Shown here in pieces: positions 60,701 to 64,000 of a DNA stretch of 64,000 bases. The translations under genes and the position numbers were made by a program. Location of the stretch: assembly GCA_030268105.1 (NCBI GenBank), contig BSDZ01000086.1, positions 1,860,001 through 1,924,000 on the forward strand, in the 5' to 3' direction. Numbering within the stretch: position 1 is the first letter of the stretch; every line of letters begins with the position of its first letter. The notes below the pieces were generated by a model. The model saw nothing but the letters and a program-made list of their open reading frames with translations. It did not search any database and was not told the DNA's origin. Source of the DNA: Volvox africanus. Its lineage: Eukaryota; Chlorophyta; Chlorophyceae; Chlamydomonadales; Volvocaceae.

Positions 60701-63700
60701 GCTTGCGTTGGAGTAATGCACCAATTCTCATGCAAAGCTCAGAGCACACATCTCCTCATGTGCTCCCGAGAGGTGTGCTGGTCCCGGTCTCCCAGTCACT
60801 CGTTCAGATGATTAGTTCCAATTCGAATGTTCGCAACAAAGGCACTTCACACCCAGCTCAGCTGACCTATGATGAACCCCCATCCAGCCCCAATCAAGAC
60901 TCGCTTCCATCCCCTTCCAGCTTCCATTTGTTTCGCACCGTTTCCCTGGTTCAACTCCTGCCCCACTCAGCCGGACAATGTCCCCGCATCGAATATAGAG
61001 TTCAGTGCGGTTATATCTCCCATGTATCTTCAGAACTTAGATCATCTCAGGGGCAATAACATCAACCGCTACGCAAACTCAAGGCCCCCATGCACAGGCC
61101 TTCTCGTCTTCGGCAGGGACGGGTCCCCCGGTGTATGACGGACCTGCATATACCCATCCACACCTCCCTCTTCCCCATTCGCACGGAGGTGACAGGGAGA
61201 CCGAACCATCCCCTTCTTCCCTCACCGTGACGTGTGAGCCAGATGCGGCGGGCCTGTGCCATGCCCGCCTTGCACACCTGAAGAGATGCAGCGTCAGACA
61301 GGGATATGAGGAATTGATGCTACAAAACGTAGAGCTTACAGATGATACACACAATATTTATCCCCATGTTAAGATATGTCCTCCGCCTGTTTGGGATTCG
61401 GCCTGATGGGGAAGGGCCATGAAGAGGCCCTGAGCAGGCGCCACCGGGGAACCCCCAAAGCAGTAACAAGCCGTAAGCATGGCGGGACAGTTGTACGCTT
61501 GGAGCCGTAAAGTTACGTTTCTGCTGAGAAGGGTTGACAGCAGAAGGGTTGCGTAGAAGAAGCACAGTTACGCACTTTACCGTGACCACCCCAGCGACCG
61601 AGGAACCGCCCACCTGCATGAGGAAGAAGACAATCTTGCCCGGTAGGTAGCCGCTGATGCGGTTGACGTCCATGTGGCCACGGCCAGTGACCCTGGGGTG
61701 GCAGTGGACAGATGGCCCGCCAACACGGCGTTATGCTGCTCCGCGTAAGTTATCCGCAACCATAAGACGTGAGTGATACACAACAAGGGTGAGAACTAAA
61801 TACAAGCTTCTAAAACCACGGCTGCATGCGGTATGTCCTGGTAGGTTGCGACGTGGTAAAAGCGTGGATGCAATCTGCGCGTTCGTTCATCACTCAAACC
61901 CCCAAGCCATGCCGCAACAATCCTTACATGTCAATCAGCTTGATGTAGTGGAGGTTGCGGTCGTTAATGGGTTCGTACACCTCCTCGTACTTGTGGATAC
62001 GCTCCTTGAAGTCAGACAGGGACTGACCGCCGAGGGTGACGGGACGGGACGGGAGAGAAAGGAGGGAGGCAAGGGCACTCAACTAAGTTGCTTAGCAGCA
62101 GGTGGATGTTGCGTAGTAAATAATTAGCGATGGCCTGGCGCGTCAAACCAAACTCGAAGCCGTATATACGAAGCCGTACATACGACGATGGATGTACAGG
62201 CCAGCTCATTTTGAGCAGACGCAGTTGCGCACCTGCTGCATGCTCATCCCCTGGTAGTCAGGGCTGTACTGCATCTTGAAGCGATAGTTCTGTTCCAGAA
62301 CCTGTGCAAACAAAGGTTTAAAGCAGTAGTCGGGTTCATCGAACAAACAACTGTGCTGCTGATGCAAACAGGACACTGTAAGTCATATAACAACCAGTTA
62401 TATTTCTTCTTATGTGGCGCAGGAGAAGTCCAGCACAGCGTTCGGTATGGAGTGAGCAACTAGGGTAGTGCGATCTCATTTGCCTTGACGACTCGCTATT
62501 GTCCATTTTTTGCATTTTCACGTTTGCTGATCCTCGTGCCACTCACCTTTTCATCCGTGCATATCGATTCGATAAACAAGTACTGAAACCTGCCGTGGAA
62601 CCGGCTGATCTGCCGCCACAGGAATTATGGTTGGAGGGGGGTTGGGTCACATCAGCTTCAGCTGTGCAGGCATCGAGATGTTGTACGCTGATGGGCATCG
62701 CACACAACGGCTCGGCTTGCAACAGCTTGCTACCCCCGAACGCCTTCCATGCTTTTCTGCAAGACTATCAACTCGAGACTCTCCAACAGGACAAACTTGA
62801 CCGGAGAACTGCACTGCACTGCACTAGGGACCCCATAGCCGCCCTCCTCCAAGGCAGGCGTAGACACCTAGGACCGGACCGGCAGCACAGTTGAGTACTT
62901 TGCTCGACAATAACAGTACCAGGTCTCATCTACTCGCACCTCACCCTAAGTCCCACCTCACCCTAAGTCCGACCTCACCAGTAACCTCCGGCGCTCCACA
63001 GTGGTGTTCGTCGCGTCAAAAATCGCCACCTGACCGATGTCTGAGGGACAGGCGGATGGACCCCACACCCACACCCAACACAAAGACGCCGCCCAGCGAC
63101 CACCCCCGTGCCAACAATGGAATACACGACCGTCAGAAGTGCAAATGCATACCGGGTACAGTGCAAGGGACAACATTACGGAAATATCGCGGTGGGCGGT
63201 TATTCATAACACAGGTGCATCAGGATGGGGACCCTTAGACCCCCGCCCGGCAGCCCTCTTCCCTGCGTTGGCACAAATCGCAAGTAGTAATCGCCTGACG
63301 AGCGCATGAACCTCACCCCCGTGCTTATCATGGCTATGCGTCCCGCAAGTAGCGTAGCATAGTGCGTCCGGCGTGACGACACTCACCTGAGTCCAGGTAC
63401 CCTTGCAGATCGTCCAGGGCAGCGTACAGGGCGCGGTTGCGGGCCTCTATCCCCATCTGCAGAAGAGGGCGGTGCCATTGCGGACAGAGGTGACGAGTCG
63501 AGGTGCGCAGCAGCAGCACGGATGACAAATGACCAAGACCCCAACCAGATGGACCAGAAATCAAAACGCTCATGTGATGAAACCAAGATCCCGTCCACGG
63601 CCCAACTCAAATTGCGTCTGTGTCTCGAGCCGTCGGCACGAGCAGCAAGTGCCACAGCGCTATTGCCGACACGGAGAACTCCAAGCAACACCAGTGCAAG

Positions 63701-64000
63701 GTGCAGTACGAGGAGGGGTAAGCAGGCCATAGCCGTACAGGCACAAGAGCATCAAGACCCTGATGCAGCGACCCGGAGCGAACTGGGTGCTGACCGCACC
63801 GCCGTAGTTTAGATCGTCTGCGTCCCAGACATATTTTCCAAGCTTGCCTCCAGCAAGCCCGCCATCCGGACCCAACAGAAAGCAACGGCATTGACCCCCG
63901 GGGAACCTCCTAATCTCGTGCTCTCCGTCTCTTCTCCCTTGAAATGCATCAGGACTATGCATGAGGGCTACCACGCGGCTCTTTATGAACGAACAAGACC
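57754..64000 (-). CDS. 6-phosphofructo-2-kinase/fructose-2,6-bisphosphatase (5' end beyond window)
   Basis: Bifunctional enzyme setting fructose-2,6-bisphosphate, the regulator of glycolysis/gluconeogenesis. Visible exons (minus): 63456-63387, 63040-62979, 62756-62734, 62589-62547, 62301-62233, 62022-61928, 61692-61614, 61277-61226, 60658-60546, 60250-60136, 59876-59789, 59508-59358, 58977-57754. All phases agree. Kinase part: [63 protein letters not shown]. Bisphosphatase part: IWLTRHGQSEYN (phosphohistidine loop, Gln where family members often have Glu), [64 protein letters not shown] and VPLHTLLEL. About 390 Ser/Ala/Gly-rich residues follow, absent from typical relatives. The ATP-binding P-loop and N-terminus lie upstream of 64000. 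Open sequence at 63620-63880 could be another exon but lacks family motifs. Confidence 0.92.
59293..59316. repeat. CCCT tetranucleotide microsatellite
   Basis: About six CCCT/CCTC units in the intron before the last PFKFB exon (GGGA on the coding strand). Simple slippage repeat. Confidence 0.8.

Noticed and set aside
1..64000. tRNA, rRNA, CRISPR or prokaryotic operon features
   Set aside because: No T-loop/anticodon-arm arrangement, rRNA core word, regular spacer array or polycistronic layout was seen. T-loop-like words such as GGTTCGATTA near 31252 lack the other arms.

Overview
The window is nuclear DNA from an intron-dense eukaryote. I read it as a green alga of the Chlamydomonas/Volvox (volvocine) type. 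Coding exons are GC-rich and full of Ala/Gly/Ser/Pro low-complexity stretches. Introns are short to medium with GT..AG borders. TGTAA motifs, the usual chlorophyte poly(A) signal, follow several of the genes. The protein families fit plants and algae (an ATG11-type autophagy scaffold, an EDM2/NSD-like PHD protein). There are no bacterial operons, Shine-Dalgarno sites or CRISPR arrays. The species cannot be fixed from the sequence alone.

Six protein genes alternate in strand. (1) About 200-6660, +: large low-complexity nuclear protein ending in an EDM2/NSD-like PHD-finger cluster. (2) 11371-19815, -: ATG11/FIP200-type autophagy scaffold, 12 exons with every reading-frame junction consistent. 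(3) 20311-35943, +: very long secreted/membrane glycoprotein with signal peptide, about ten kelch-type blades, beta-rich ectodomain, CUB-like segment, one transmembrane helix and a cytosolic RING-H2 finger. (4) 39468-45101, -: cap 2'-O-methyltransferase-like protein with two FtsJ-type domains and a G-patch between them. (5) 45625-55783, +: complete 23-exon cytosolic isoleucyl-tRNA synthetase of 1200 residues. (6) 57754 to the window end, -: 6-phosphofructo-2-kinase/fructose-2,6-bisphosphatase, partial at its 5' end.

Two divergent gene pairs share short intergenic regions of about 0.5 kb (ATG11/kelch-RING and cap methyltransferase/IleRS). Convergent pairs are separated by longer spacers (4.7, 3.5 and 2.0 kb) in which I find no gene I can defend. 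The genes do not form a common pathway; they cover chromatin reading, autophagy initiation, membrane ubiquitylation, mRNA capping, tRNA charging and glycolytic control.

The best candidate for something undescribed is the kelch-CUB-TM-RING-H2 receptor-like E3 ligase. The second is the cap methyltransferase, which mixes CMTR1 and CMTR2 features. All exon coordinates come from reading splice signals, frame and family resemblance by eye. They are firm for ATG11, IleRS, most of the cap methyltransferase and the PFKFB exons, and approximate in parts of genes 1 and 3.
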